Origin: Sphingomonas caeni
Lineage (GTDB): Bacteria > Pseudomonadota > Alphaproteobacteria > Sphingomonadales > Sphingomonadaceae
Assembly: GCF_026013415.1 (NCBI RefSeq)
Contig: NZ_JAPDOK010000001.1
Span: 313,342-377,341, forward strand
Direction of reading: 5' to 3'
DNA: 64,000 nucleotides
Part shown: positions 1-8,465 of the stretch, one piece after another
Numbering within the stretch: position 1 is the stretch's first letter
Layout of the letters: each line of letters begins with the position of its first letter
Notes under the pieces: generated by a model
Databases searched by the model: none
Seen by the model: the letters and a program-made list of their open reading frames with translations, nothing else
What the model was told of the DNA's origin: nothing
Made by a program: the position numbers and the translations under genes

Positions 1-927
1 CGGCCCAGCGCGGCGGATCGCGAGCATCAGCGCGGCCTGGTGGGGGTCGTGCTGGTCGAGCCGGCGCTCGAAATGATCGAGGTCCATCCCCGTCGGCCAA
101 TCGATCCCCAGTGCCCGCGCGGTGAAGCGGAGCCGCTTGACCGCCGCTTTCTCGGGCCGGGCCATGACGCGGAACAGGCCGGTGCGGTGCGTCTGGAGCA
201 GGTCCGCGACGGCGAGGTTGGTCGCGAGCGAGAGCGCGGCATTCTGCGTCTCGGAATCGAGATGCGGGCGGAAGACGAGCGTGTACGAGCCGTCGCCCCG
301 GGGTTCGAGCTGCTGCTCGGGCGGCTCGACCCGCGCCGCGCCGCGCTCGGCCTCGGCGGCCTGGATGCGGCGGGCGAGTTCGCCGAAATCGGGCGGCAGA
401 TCGGCGGCGGTCACCCCGTCATAGGCGAGCTTGGCGCGGCTGTGGACGACGGCGCGCTCGGCGCCGTCGAGACGGACGCTGCCGTCGGGCCGCACGCGCA
501 CGATGAAGATCACCGCGGGGCGCGGGCCGCCCGGCAACAGGCTCGCGGCGCCCTCGGCGAGGACGGGCGGATAGAGGCCGGCCTTGCCGTCGGGGAGGTA
601 GAGCGTCTCGCCCCGGCGCCACGCCTCGGCGTCGATCGGCCCGCCATCGTCAACGAACCAGGCGGTATCGGCGATCGCATAATGGAGCAGCAGATCGGCC
701 CCGCTCGGCTCGATATGGAAGGCCTGGTCGAGATCGGTCGAACTGGCGGGATCAAGCGTGACGAAGGGCAAAGCCGTGCGATCGACATGCTCAGTGGGCA
801 CGCGTTTCGCCGCTGTCTGGGCCGCCGCCAGCACCTCGGGCGGAAAGCCGGCGGGCACCTGGAATTCGGCGCGGATCGCCGCAAGCCCCTCGGCCAGCGC
901 ATTGCCGGGATCGGCAAGCGTCTTCAC
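1..927 (-). CDS. RNB-domain ribonuclease (RNase II/R family), 3' part cut by window
   Basis: Exoribonuclease of the RNase II/R superfamily, degrading RNA 3' to 5' in the cytoplasm. The open frame starts with GTG at 927, which overlaps the stop of the upstream extensin-like gene by four bases (GTGA), and runs off the left edge after about 309 codons. Near residue 55 lies the acidic metal-binding motif TLDPASSTDLDQAFHIE, matching the D-x5-D-x-D pattern of RNB domains. The fourth acidic position reads DQ rather than DD, as in the shorter RNB proteins of actinobacteria and sphingomonads (family knowledge). The following segment LLHYAIADTAWFV is also typical. No cold-shock domain precedes the RNB domain, unlike E. 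coli RNase II or RNase R. Translational coupling to the extensin and NUDIX genes suggests one operon. Confidence 0.8.
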   Translation of the reverse strand, partial: MKTLADPGNALAEGLAAIRAEFQVPAGFPPEVLAAAQTAAKRVPTEHVDRTALPFVTLDPASSTDLDQAFHIEPSGADLLLHYAIADTAWFVDDGGPIDAEAWRRGETLYLPDGKAGLYPPVLAEGAASLLPGGPRPAVIFIVRVRPDGSVRLDGAERAVVHSRAKLAYDGVTAADLPPDFGELARRIQAAEAERGAARVEPPEQQLEPRGDGSYTLVFRPHLDSETQNAALSLATNLAVADLLQTHRTGLFRVMARPEKAAVKRLRFTARALGIDWPTGMDLDHFERRLDQHDPHQAALMLAIRRAGP

Positions 928-1655
928 CAGCAACCCCGCCAGCCGAATTCGCCGCCGGGCGATTGGTCCATATGGAGGTGATCGGCGTGCGCCGCATTGT
1001 AATCGGGCGAGAGCACGATCGTGAACAGCCGGCACGCGCCGCTGCGCACCTCGCGCAGGAACGCTTGCTTCGCCGGATCGCCGCCCTTCCAGTCCTTCTT
1101 GACCGTGATCCGCGTCGCGTCCGAGAGGCGGAAGGCCGCGATGTCGATGGCATCGGCGGTCGCGTGCTGGCTCCAGCCCTCGCCGCCCTTCCCCACCATG
1201 TGGCGGCACGAATAGCTGCCATAATGCTCGATCGCGCTCACGCGCTTGCCGAAATGCTTGAGCGCAGCGGGCTGGACGACATTCCATTCCCATAGCGTCA
1301 GGGCGGCGGCGACGGGGCAGGCGATTTTGAGGTCAGCGGGAAGGAAGTCGATCCGCCGCGGCCCGCCGGAGGCGAAGCGGACGCCGTCCGAATAGCCGCA
1401 ATGCTCGCCGTCGCTGAGCTCGGGGACGGTGGTGTAGCGCACCCCCGCGCGCTGCATCAGCGCCTGACAACGCGGGAAATCATGGGTGAGCCCGGCGAGC
1501 TTGCGTCCGGTGAAGAGACCCAAGGGCTCGGCGAGATCGAGCGGGGTCCAGGGCAGATCCTGCGGGCGGCCGCGCAGCATCGCGTAAAGCAGGAAGGCGC
1601 CGGCGAGCAGCAGCAGCGCGCCGAACCCCAAGGCTACCCAGCGCACGGCCTTCAT
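924..1655 (-). CDS. Extensin-like C-terminal domain protein
   Basis: Protein of 243 residues. An N-terminal hydrophobic segment (roughly residues 6-27, VALGFGALLLLAGAFLLYAM) is probably an uncleaved anchor or signal peptide, followed by an extensin-like C-terminal domain (family recognised by pattern, Pfam Extensin-like_C). Conserved cysteines are present in the folded part (PRCQAL, EHCGY, LKIACPV). The family is common in alphaproteobacteria and is probably periplasmic; its biochemical role is not established. The start ATG at 1655 overlaps the end of the NUDIX gene (ATGA), and the stop overlaps the GTG of the RNB gene, so the three genes are translationally coupled. Confidence 0.75.
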   Translation of the reverse strand: MKAVRWVALGFGALLLLAGAFLLYAMLRGRPQDLPWTPLDLAEPLGLFTGRKLAGLTHDFPRCQALMQRAGVRYTTVPELSDGEHCGYSDGVRFASGGPRRIDFLPADLKIACPVAAALTLWEWNVVQPAALKHFGKRVSAIEHYGSYSCRHMVGKGGEGWSQHATADAIDIAAFRLSDATRITVKKDWKGGDPAKQAFLREVRSGACRLFTIVLSPDYNAAHADHLHMDQSPGGEFGWRGCW

Positions 1656-2410
1656 CCGCGCATTGCTTCGCCGAGCGGCTGCCAGGTTACCGGATAGCCG
1701 AGATCGTCGGGGATACAGAGCCGGTCGCCATCCTCGCGCCGCTCGATCCAGGGGGTGATGATGCGCGGCTCATGCGCGAGCGCATCGGCCACCGCATCGT
1801 CCCAGCTGCCGAACAAGGCGAGGCGCTCGAGATTGCGCCGCGTCGGGAAGATGATGTGCGCCCGGCCTGCATCGGCCTCGGCCAGCACGTCCGCCGCACT
1901 CATCCAGAAGGCGCGGACATTCTCGTTGCCGTCGACCACCGGTTCGGCATCGGCGGGTGCGCGGGCGAGATAGAAGCGGGTGTCGAACACGCGGTGATGG
2001 ACGCCGCGGGGAAGCCAGCGGGTGAAGGGGACGAGTTGCTCGGGACGCAGCGTGGCCCCCGCCGCTTCGATCAGCGCGCCCAGCGGTTCGCCCGCATAGG
2101 CGGCGCGGGCAAGTTCGGGGATCGCCTCGTGCGCGATATCCAGCCCGACCGCGACCCCCGCTTCTTCCAGCGTCTCGCGGATCGCGGCGATGCGCGCGGC
2201 CATGTCCCAATTATCGTTGGATTGATCGCCCTCCAGCGTCGCGGCGAGGGCATGATCGCCGGGATCGACCCTGCCGCCGGGGAATACCAGCGCTCCGCCC
2301 GCAAAGCGCATCGCCGCCGCGCGCTCGACCATCAGCAATTCGGGCGGGCCCTCGCCGCCTTCGCGCATCACGATCACGGTTGCGGCGGGAATCGCCTCTT
2401 CGTCGGCCAT
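1652..2410 (-). CDS. NUDIX hydrolase, NUDT7/NUDT19-like
   Basis: NUDIX pyrophosphohydrolase of 252 residues. The Nudix box is split by an insertion. The G of the box is in FPGGRVDPGD (about residue 45) and the catalytic helix RETLEEAGV follows at about residue 80. This spacing is typical of the NUDT7/NUDT19 subgroup, some members of which hydrolyse CoA or acyl-CoA (family knowledge, not shown here). It is first in the operon with the extensin-like and RNB genes; the stop overlaps the next start by four bases. No signal peptide is seen, so it is probably cytoplasmic. Confidence 0.8.
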   Translation of the reverse strand: MADEEAIPAATVIVMREGGEGPPELLMVERAAAMRFAGGALVFPGGRVDPGDHALAATLEGDQSNDNWDMAARIAAIRETLEEAGVAVGLDIAHEAIPELARAAYAGEPLGALIEAAGATLRPEQLVPFTRWLPRGVHHRVFDTRFYLARAPADAEPVVDGNENVRAFWMSAADVLAEADAGRAHIIFPTRRNLERLALFGSWDDAVADALAHEPRIITPWIERREDGDRLCIPDDLGYPVTWQPLGEAMRG

Positions 2411-2449
2411 GCTGGGAGCCTAGAGCATTGGGCCCGCGGCTCAAACACA

Positions 2450-2534
2450 CCGTCATCCCGGCGAAAGCCGGGACCCAGGGTCACGCAGGACATCGCTTGA
2501 TAACTCTGGGTCCCGGCTTTCGCCGGGATGACGG
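2450..2534. repeat. REP-like inverted repeat
   Basis: Two 29-nt arms (2450-2478 and 2506-2534) are exact reverse complements and contain CCCGGCGAAAGCCGGGACC. A 27-nt spacer separates them. Each arm also contains its own small hairpin (CCCGGC/GCCGGG). This unit is familiar from dispersed intergenic repeats in alphaproteobacterial genomes. It lies between the start of the NUDIX gene and the stop of the SMP-30 gene, both on the minus strand, so it could also act as a terminator for the sugar operon. Confidence 0.8.
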
Positions 2535-2541
2535 CTTTGAT

Positions 2542-3558
2542 TTACCAGCCGCCGATCTTGAGCCGCACCTTGGCGATCATGTCGCTCGACGTCAGGAACA
2601 AGGTCTTGCCATCCTCACCGAACGCGCAGTTGGCGCAGGCCTTGCCGGTCGAGATCACGCCCAGCAGCTTGCCGCCGGGCGTATAGACATGGATGCCCCC
2701 CGGCCCGCTCGAGAAGACGGTGCCGTTCTTGGCGACCTTGATCCCGTCGGGCAGCCCCGGCTTCTTCGCCGCGACATCGGCGCGCATCTCCGCGAAGACG
2801 GTCGGTTCGTCCGACGCACCGCCCTCGATATCGAGCGGGTATTTGAGGATCTCGGGCCGCGCGGGATCGGAGATGGTGACGTAGAGCCATTGCTGATCGG
2901 GCGAGAGCGTCACGCCGTTGGGGCGCGTCAGCCGGTTCTCGATCAGGTGGACTTCGCCGTCGGGCGCCAGGCGATAGACGCCGTTGAAGGGCTGCTCCTT
3001 CAAGGGCGACGTATCGCCGTCGGTGAAGCCATAGGGCGGATCGGTGAAATAGATCGTCCCGTTGCTATGGATCGCGACATCGTTGCAGCTGCTGAAGCGC
3101 TTGCCGTCATATTTGTCGGCGAGGATCGTCTTCTTCTTGGTCTTGAGATCGACCGCGGCGACGCAGCGCGTGCCGCTATCGGCCATGATCAGCCGACCCA
3201 TGGCGTCGATCGCGAGCCCGTTCGCCCCCGCCTCGCGCACGCCCTTGGGGATCGGCCCGGCGAGCCCTGAAGGTTCGAGGAACTTGGTCGTGGCCTTGCC
3301 GTCCCATTTCCAGATCACGTTTTTGGGCACGTCGGAGAAGAGGAGATAGTCTCCGTTCTTCACCCAGACCGGGCCCTCGGCCCATTGGAAGCCGGTCGAA
3401 AGCACCTCGATCGGCGCGTTCGCATCGACGATCGCGTCGAGCGCCGGATCGATCCGGGTGACCCCGCCCACGCCCGCCGCCCGGGCGAACCCCGGCACGA
3501 AGGGCGCCGCGGCCATCCCCGCGAGCACCGCGCGGCGCGAAACCTTCCAGTCGATCAT
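2542..3558 (-). CDS. SMP-30/gluconolactonase family lactonase, exported
   Basis: Six-bladed beta-propeller lactonase of 338 residues. Such enzymes hydrolyse sugar lactones such as glucono-1,5-lactone using one divalent metal. Visible family motifs are WAEGPVWV (metal-ligand Glu), GANGLAID, SSCNDVAIHSNGTIYFTDPP (Asn and substrate pocket) and RPNGVTLSPD (Asn/Asp). The leader MIDWKVSRRAVLAGMAAAP has a twin-arginine-like SRR motif, suggesting Tat export. The start at 3558 was chosen because GAGGAGGG lies a few bases upstream; an in-frame extension to 3630 would reach into the gntP reading frame. It is last in the operon behind gntP (10 bases apart), which supports gluconolactone as substrate. Confidence 0.85.
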   Translation of the reverse strand: MIDWKVSRRAVLAGMAAAPFVPGFARAAGVGGVTRIDPALDAIVDANAPIEVLSTGFQWAEGPVWVKNGDYLLFSDVPKNVIWKWDGKATTKFLEPSGLAGPIPKGVREAGANGLAIDAMGRLIMADSGTRCVAAVDLKTKKKTILADKYDGKRFSSCNDVAIHSNGTIYFTDPPYGFTDGDTSPLKEQPFNGVYRLAPDGEVHLIENRLTRPNGVTLSPDQQWLYVTISDPARPEILKYPLDIEGGASDEPTVFAEMRADVAAKKPGLPDGIKVAKNGTVFSSGPGGIHVYTPGGKLLGVISTGKACANCAFGEDGKTLFLTSSDMIAKVRLKIGGW

Positions 3559-3568
3559 CCATCCCTCC

Positions 3569-4915
3569 TCACGCGAAATTCCACAAGAGCAGCGCCATTG
3601 CGAGCATCGTCGATCCCGCAATCGTCGCACAGATCGTCCAGCTGCGCAGCGTCTGCGCCTCGGTCAGCCCCAGATATTGCTTCACCAGCCAGAAGCCGGT
3701 GTCGTTGACATGGCTCATGATCGAGGCACCCGCGCCGATCGCCACCGTCACCAGCGCGACCTGGCCGGGCGTCAGCCCCGCCGCCGCCACCATCGGCGCG
3801 GCGAGCCCCGCGGCGGTGACCATCGCGACGGTCGCCGACCCTTGGGCGATCCGCACGAACGCCGAGAGCAGGAAGGCGAAGAACAGCACCGAGACATTGG
3901 CCTGGGTCATCGCCGCGGTGATCTGCGCACCCGCGCCGCTTTCGATCAGCACCTCCTTGTACGCCGCGCCCGCGCCGATGATCAGCACCATCACGCCCGC
4001 GGGTTCGAGCGCGCGGGTCATGATGCTGGAGATGGTCGCGAGCGGCGCGCCCTTCACGACGCGCAGCCAGATCAGGACGAGCAGGCAGGCGACGACCAGC
4101 GCCACGAAGGGGTGGCCGATGAAGACGAGCGCGGTGCGGAGCGAGCTCGCCGCCATCGTCTTGTCGGCGACGGTGCCGGCGATGATCAGCACCAACGGCA
4201 CCAGCATCGCCAGCAGCGCGAACCAGAAGCCGATCGGCTTGGTCTGGGGCGCACCCTCGTCGAGCATCGGGGGCGGGCTGGTGTCGCCCCAGCCGGGAGC
4301 CGAGTGGAAATATTTGGCGTAGAGCGGCCCGGCGATGATCGCGGCGGGAATGCCGCAGACCAGGCCATAGATGGCGAGCATCCCGTAATCGGTCTTGAGC
4401 AACTCCGCCGCCGCTACCGGGCCCGGATGCGGCGGCAGCAGCGCGTGCATCGCCATCAGGCCGGCGAGCAGGGGGATTGCGAAATAGACGACCCGCCGCT
4501 CTGCGCGGACCGCCAGCGTCGCCACCAGCGGGGCCAAAATGATGAAGGCGACGTCGAAGAAGAGGGGAATGCCGACGATGATGCCGACCACAAGCAGCGC
4601 CCAGGGGATGCGTTTTTCACCGAAAGCCGCGAGCAATTTGTGCGAGATAGCGGTGACGCCGCCGCTCGCCTCGAGCATGCCGCCGAGCAGCGCGCCAAGG
4701 CCGATCACCACCGCGACGAAGCCGAGCGCGTCGCCCGTGCCCTTCTTGACCGCGGCGATCACCGTGGCCGGCTCGCCGCCGAACGCCAGGCCGGTCACCA
4801 GCGCCACCACGAGCAGCGCGAGGAAGGGCTGCATCTTGAGCTGCAGCACCATGAACACCACCGCGGCGATGCTCACGCCGACGATCAACAGCGTATGCCA
4901 GGGCTCACCCATCAT
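3569..4915 (-). CDS. GntP family gluconate:H+ symporter
   Basis: Integral membrane permease of 448 residues with 12 or more hydrophobic segments and the GntP-family patterns LPPHPGPVAAAELL, GIIVGIPLFFDVAFIILAPL and SHVNDTGFWLVKQYLGLTEAQT. The family imports gluconate and related sugar acids with protons. The ATG at 4915 overlaps the stop of the GH3 beta-glucosidase (ATGA); a second ATG directly follows at 4912. Its position between a beta-glucosidase/sugar oxidoreductase pair and a lactonase points to gluconate as substrate. The frame stays open far upstream through the GH3 gene, but that extension is a shadow. Confidence 0.9.
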   Translation of the reverse strand: MMGEPWHTLLIVGVSIAAVVFMVLQLKMQPFLALLVVALVTGLAFGGEPATVIAAVKKGTGDALGFVAVVIGLGALLGGMLEASGGVTAISHKLLAAFGEKRIPWALLVVGIIVGIPLFFDVAFIILAPLVATLAVRAERRVVYFAIPLLAGLMAMHALLPPHPGPVAAAELLKTDYGMLAIYGLVCGIPAAIIAGPLYAKYFHSAPGWGDTSPPPMLDEGAPQTKPIGFWFALLAMLVPLVLIIAGTVADKTMAASSLRTALVFIGHPFVALVVACLLVLIWLRVVKGAPLATISSIMTRALEPAGVMVLIIGAGAAYKEVLIESGAGAQITAAMTQANVSVLFFAFLLSAFVRIAQGSATVAMVTAAGLAAPMVAAAGLTPGQVALVTVAIGAGASIMSHVNDTGFWLVKQYLGLTEAQTLRSWTICATIAGSTMLAMALLLWNFA

Positions 4916-7191
4916 GCGACCTCGAACTTGGTTGGGATCGACGCGGCGGGATGCTTCCCCTCGCCGCGGCCGGTGACGCGGAAGCTGGCCTTGCCGCGAA
5001 TGTCTTCGGAGGAACTGCCAACCATCACCTCGATCAGCCCCGGCTCGATCAGCCATTTGCCGGCATGCCAGATCGCCAGCTGGTCGGGGGTGAGGGTGAA
5101 GGTGACGCGCCGGCTCTCGCCGGGCTTGAGGCTCAGCCGGACGAATCCGCGCAGTTCCTTGACCGGCCTGGCGACCGAGGCGACCGGATCGTGGATATAG
5201 AGCTGGACCACCTCGTCGGCGGCGACCTTGCCCGAATTGGTGACGGTCACGCCGATCGTCTGGGAGCCATTGGCGGGTACCGCCTCGGCCCCCAGCGTCA
5301 CCGCACCATAATCGAACCTGGCGTAGCTCAGCCCGTGCCCGAACGGGAACAGCGGCCCGATCGCGGTATCGTGATAGCGCGCGCTGTCGATCAGCAGATC
5401 GGCGTTGGCGGGCCGTCCGGTGGGGACATGCGCATAGGTCATCGGGGTCTGGCCGCCATGGCGCGGAATGCCGATGGGGAGCTTGCCGCCGGGCGACACC
5501 TCGCCGGTGAGCACATGCGCGATCGCCGGGCCGCTTTCGAGGCCGAGATACCAGGTCTCGAGCACCGCAGGGATGCCCGCCAGATCCTTCTCGAGCCCCA
5601 GCGGTCGCCCGTTCATCAGGATCGCGACGATCGGCTTGCCGGTCGCCTTGAGCACGGCGATCAGCGCCTCCTGCGGACCCGGCAGGCCGATATCGGCATA
5701 GCTGCGCGCCTCGCCGGAAAAGTCGTAATCCTCGCCGATCGCGAGCAGCACGACATCGGCCTCCCTGGCCAGCGCGACCGCCGCCGGGATGCCCGAGACA
5801 TCGTCGCTGCGCGTGGTCACGCCCGGCGCATAGCCGGTAATGACATTCCCTTGCTCCAGCGCCGCGCGAAGCGTCACCGCCTCCTCGGCCTGCCCGCGCG
5901 CGCGCCACGAACCGAGCGTCGACATGGCGTCGTCCGCCAGCGCGCCGATCAGCACCACCTTCTGGCCCAAGCGCAGCGGCAGCACATCGCCCTCGTTGCG
6001 CAGCAGCACCATCGCCCGCTTCGCCAGATCGCGCGCGATCGGGCGGTTCTTCGCGGGCACCGCCTTTTCGGCGACGGGATCGCCAAAGCCATAGGGATCG
6101 TCGAACAGCCCCAGCCGCGCCTTGGCGGTGAGGATGCGCTCGACCGCCTCGTCGATCAGCGGGAGCAGCGACTTGTCCTCGGCAACCGCGCTGCCCAGAT
6201 GCTCGGCATAGCTGTTGCTCGTCATGTCCATGTCGACGCTGGCCTTGAGCGCCAGCACCGCGGCTTCCTTCTGGTCGGCGGCGACGCCGTGCGCGATCAG
6301 CTCCTTGACCGCGTTCCAGTCGCTGACGATCAGCCCCTGATAGCCCCATTGTTCGCGCAGCTGGTGGCGGACCAGATCGGCATTGCCCGTGGTCGGCACG
6401 CCGGCAATATCGTTGAACGCAGTCATGAAGCTGCCCGCCCCGGCGCGCGCCGCGGCATAGAAGGGCGGCATATTGACCTCGGCGAGCGTGCGCTCGGACA
6501 CATCGGCGCTGTCATAGTCGCGCCCGCCCACCGCCGCGCCGTACGCGCCGAAATGCTTGGCGCAGGCCATCACGCGGCGGCCCTTGGCGAGATCGCCGCC
6601 CTGGAACCCCTCGACCTGCGCGACCGCCATCCGCGATCCGAGATAAGGGTCCTCCCCCGCCCCCTCGACCACCCGGCCCCAGCGCGCGTCGCGGGCGATG
6701 TCGACCATCGGCGCGAAGGTCCAGTGCAGCCCCGCGGCCCAGGCCTCCTCGGCGGCGGTGCGCGCGGCAAGCTTCATCGCCTCGGGATCCCAGGTCGATG
6801 CCAGGGCGATCGGGACCGGCAGCGTGGTCCGGAAACCATGGATCACGTCCATCGCGAACAGCAGCGGAATCTTGAGCCGCCCCTCCTCGACCGCGACGCG
6901 CTGCAACTCCCTGAGCGCATCGGCGCCCGCGACATGGAGGAACGACCCGACCTCGCCCTTGCGGACCCGATCGAGCATCGTCGCATCGAGCCGCGAGTTG
7001 AGCGCCTTTTGCCGCCCGCCCGGGATCTGGGTCATCTGGCCCAGCTTCTCGGCGAGCGTCATCTGGCGGATCAGGCCCTTGATCTTCGCCTTGTGATCGG
7101 GGCCGATCTCCGCCCGCGCCAGTCCGGCAAACGGCATCGACGCCGCGAGCAACGCGCCCGCGGCAACAACACTCCGCCGGTCGAGATTCAT
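4912..7191 (-). CDS. bglX: GH3 beta-glucosidase (BglX-like), exported
   Basis: Glycoside hydrolase family 3 enzyme of 759 residues with a signal peptide (MNLDRRSVVAAGALLAASMP, twin-arginine-like). The N-terminal barrel contains GQMTQIPGG, FAMDVIHGFRTTLPVP and the nucleophile region GLIVSDWNAV, where Asp acts as nucleophile. The C-terminal alpha/beta sandwich has AIGEDYDFSGEARSYADIGLPG, followed by a fibronectin-III-like tail (YARFDYGAVTL, VVQLYIHDP). Length and order match periplasmic BglX proteins that release glucose from cellobiose-type beta-glucosides. Start and stop both overlap neighbours by four bases, so it is coupled to the Gfo/Idh gene and to gntP. Confidence 0.9.
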   Translation of the reverse strand: MNLDRRSVVAAGALLAASMPFAGLARAEIGPDHKAKIKGLIRQMTLAEKLGQMTQIPGGRQKALNSRLDATMLDRVRKGEVGSFLHVAGADALRELQRVAVEEGRLKIPLLFAMDVIHGFRTTLPVPIALASTWDPEAMKLAARTAAEEAWAAGLHWTFAPMVDIARDARWGRVVEGAGEDPYLGSRMAVAQVEGFQGGDLAKGRRVMACAKHFGAYGAAVGGRDYDSADVSERTLAEVNMPPFYAAARAGAGSFMTAFNDIAGVPTTGNADLVRHQLREQWGYQGLIVSDWNAVKELIAHGVAADQKEAAVLALKASVDMDMTSNSYAEHLGSAVAEDKSLLPLIDEAVERILTAKARLGLFDDPYGFGDPVAEKAVPAKNRPIARDLAKRAMVLLRNEGDVLPLRLGQKVVLIGALADDAMSTLGSWRARGQAEEAVTLRAALEQGNVITGYAPGVTTRSDDVSGIPAAVALAREADVVLLAIGEDYDFSGEARSYADIGLPGPQEALIAVLKATGKPIVAILMNGRPLGLEKDLAGIPAVLETWYLGLESGPAIAHVLTGEVSPGGKLPIGIPRHGGQTPMTYAHVPTGRPANADLLIDSARYHDTAIGPLFPFGHGLSYARFDYGAVTLGAEAVPANGSQTIGVTVTNSGKVAADEVVQLYIHDPVASVARPVKELRGFVRLSLKPGESRRVTFTLTPDQLAIWHAGKWLIEPGLIEVMVGSSSEDIRGKASFRVTGRGEGKHPAASIPTKFEVA

Positions 7192-8315
7192 GCGCCGACC
7201 TTGATCGCGCGGCCCTCGCGTGCGGAGCGGTAAATCGCCTCGATCAGGCGCATGTCCTTCAGCCCCTCCTCACCCGCGACGATCGGCTCCTTGCCCGAGA
7301 CGACGCACTCGGCGAGGTGATCGAGCTGACCGGCCCATTGGTTCTTGGACGGCGGCGGCAGCGTCACCTGCTCGGTCTTGCCGCCCTTGCGGACCCAGAG
7401 CTGGTGCCCGGTATAAGGCGTCGCGGGCTCCATCCCGATCCAGCCCTTCTCGCCGGTCACGCGGAAGCTGTTGTGCCCCGTCGAATAGCTCGACACGCAA
7501 TTGGCGATCACGCCCGAGGGGAATTTGAGCTGGAAGTCGATCTGGTCCTCGACATTCTTGAAGCGCGGATCGGTGCGGTCGGTCGATTCGGTCGCGGTAA
7601 CCAGCACCGGCTCCTCGCCCGAGAGATAGCGCGCCGCATTGAGGCTGTAGATGCCGATATCCATCATCGATCCGCCGCCCGACAGGGGCCGGTCGAGCCG
7701 CCACTGACCCGGCTGGGCGTAGAAGCCATGCTCGGCGGTGATCACGTGCGGCTTGCCGATCAGCCCCGAGCGCACCTGCTCGATGACGTGGAGGTTGTAC
7801 TGCTCGAAATGGCAGCGATAGCCGATCATCAGCTTGACCTTGGCCTTGCGGCACGCGGCGATCATCGCTTCGCATTCCTGCGCGGTGTTCGCCATCGGCT
7901 TTTCGCACATCACATGCTTGCCCGCCTTCGCCGCGCGGATCGTGTACTCGGCGTGCATCGAGTTGGGCAGGATGATGTAGACCGCGTCAATGTCCGGATT
8001 GTCGGCGATCTTGTCGTAATTCTGGTAATTGTAATGGTGCGTGGCGGGGATGTTGTACTGCGCGCCATATTTCTCGAGCTTGGCGGGCGTGCCGCTCACC
8101 AGCGCGACGAGTTCGCAGCTCTCGGTATCCTTGAAGCGCGGCATGATCTGGTTGACGGCATAGTTGCCGAGGCCGACCACCGCGTAGCGCAGCTTCTTGA
8201 CCGGCGCCGCAAGCCGCTTGCTTCCTGCCAACGCTGTCATGGGGGTTGCCGCAGCAACCAGCCCGGCGCCCATTCCCGCCAGCACATTGCGGCGGCTTTG
8301 CTCGTCCCAGCCCAT
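7188..8315 (-). CDS. Gfo/Idh/MocA oxidoreductase, glucose-fructose-oxidoreductase-like
   Basis: NAD(P)-dependent sugar oxidoreductase of 375 residues. The leader MGWDEQSRRNVLAGMGAGLV carries an SRR twin-arginine-like motif, as in the exported glucose-fructose oxidoreductase of Zymomonas. The Rossmann motif is VVGLGNYA at about residue 47 and the family signature MCEKPMANTAQECEAM at about 135; HFEQYNLH and SGGGSMMDIGIYSLNA follow. If it works like GFOR it would convert glucose to gluconolactone with tightly bound NADP, which fits the downstream lactonase and gluconate permease. It is first gene of the sugar operon, and its stop overlaps the GH3 start. Confidence 0.82.
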   Translation of the reverse strand: MGWDEQSRRNVLAGMGAGLVAAATPMTALAGSKRLAAPVKKLRYAVVGLGNYAVNQIMPRFKDTESCELVALVSGTPAKLEKYGAQYNIPATHHYNYQNYDKIADNPDIDAVYIILPNSMHAEYTIRAAKAGKHVMCEKPMANTAQECEAMIAACRKAKVKLMIGYRCHFEQYNLHVIEQVRSGLIGKPHVITAEHGFYAQPGQWRLDRPLSGGGSMMDIGIYSLNAARYLSGEEPVLVTATESTDRTDPRFKNVEDQIDFQLKFPSGVIANCVSSYSTGHNSFRVTGEKGWIGMEPATPYTGHQLWVRKGGKTEQVTLPPPSKNQWAGQLDHLAECVVSGKEPIVAGEEGLKDMRLIEAIYRSAREGRAIKVGA

Positions 8316-8386
8316 CGGAATCCTCTCCTTGGCTCATGTCCGGGGCCGCATGTCTCGGGTTGACTCGACCCGGCTGCCGCCTCCAC

Positions 8387-8404
8387 GCTGTTAGCGCTAT
8401 CAGC
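8387..8404. promoter_or_regulatory. LacI-type operator palindrome
   Basis: GCTGTTAGCGCTATCAGC is an 18-bp palindrome with one mismatched pair and a central AGCGCT. This resembles operators of LacI-family sugar regulators in sphingomonads and xanthomonads. It lies in the 150-bp divergent region between the Gfo/Idh operon and the GH10 xylanase, 61 bp before the xylanase ATG. It could therefore control both units. No LacI-type gene is in the window. Confidence 0.6.
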
Positions 8405-8465
8405 AAAAACCGGACCGGCAAAGACCGGTTATGGTCGTAGAGACCCGTTCGGGCGTGGAGAGAAG

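Noticed and set aside
2411..2541. Inverted repeat considered as ends of an insertion sequence
   Set aside because: Only 27 bases lie between the arms and no transposase is nearby; a REP-like element explains it.
3458..5200. 580-codon plus-strand frame opposite gntP
   Set aside because: Translation is very rich in Arg, His, Gln and Asp and mirrors the third-position GC pattern of the real minus-strand genes; no family pattern.
4951..7233. 760-codon plus-strand frame opposite the GH3 gene
   Set aside because: Antisense shadow of an unmistakable GH3 enzyme; composition Arg/His/Gly-rich.
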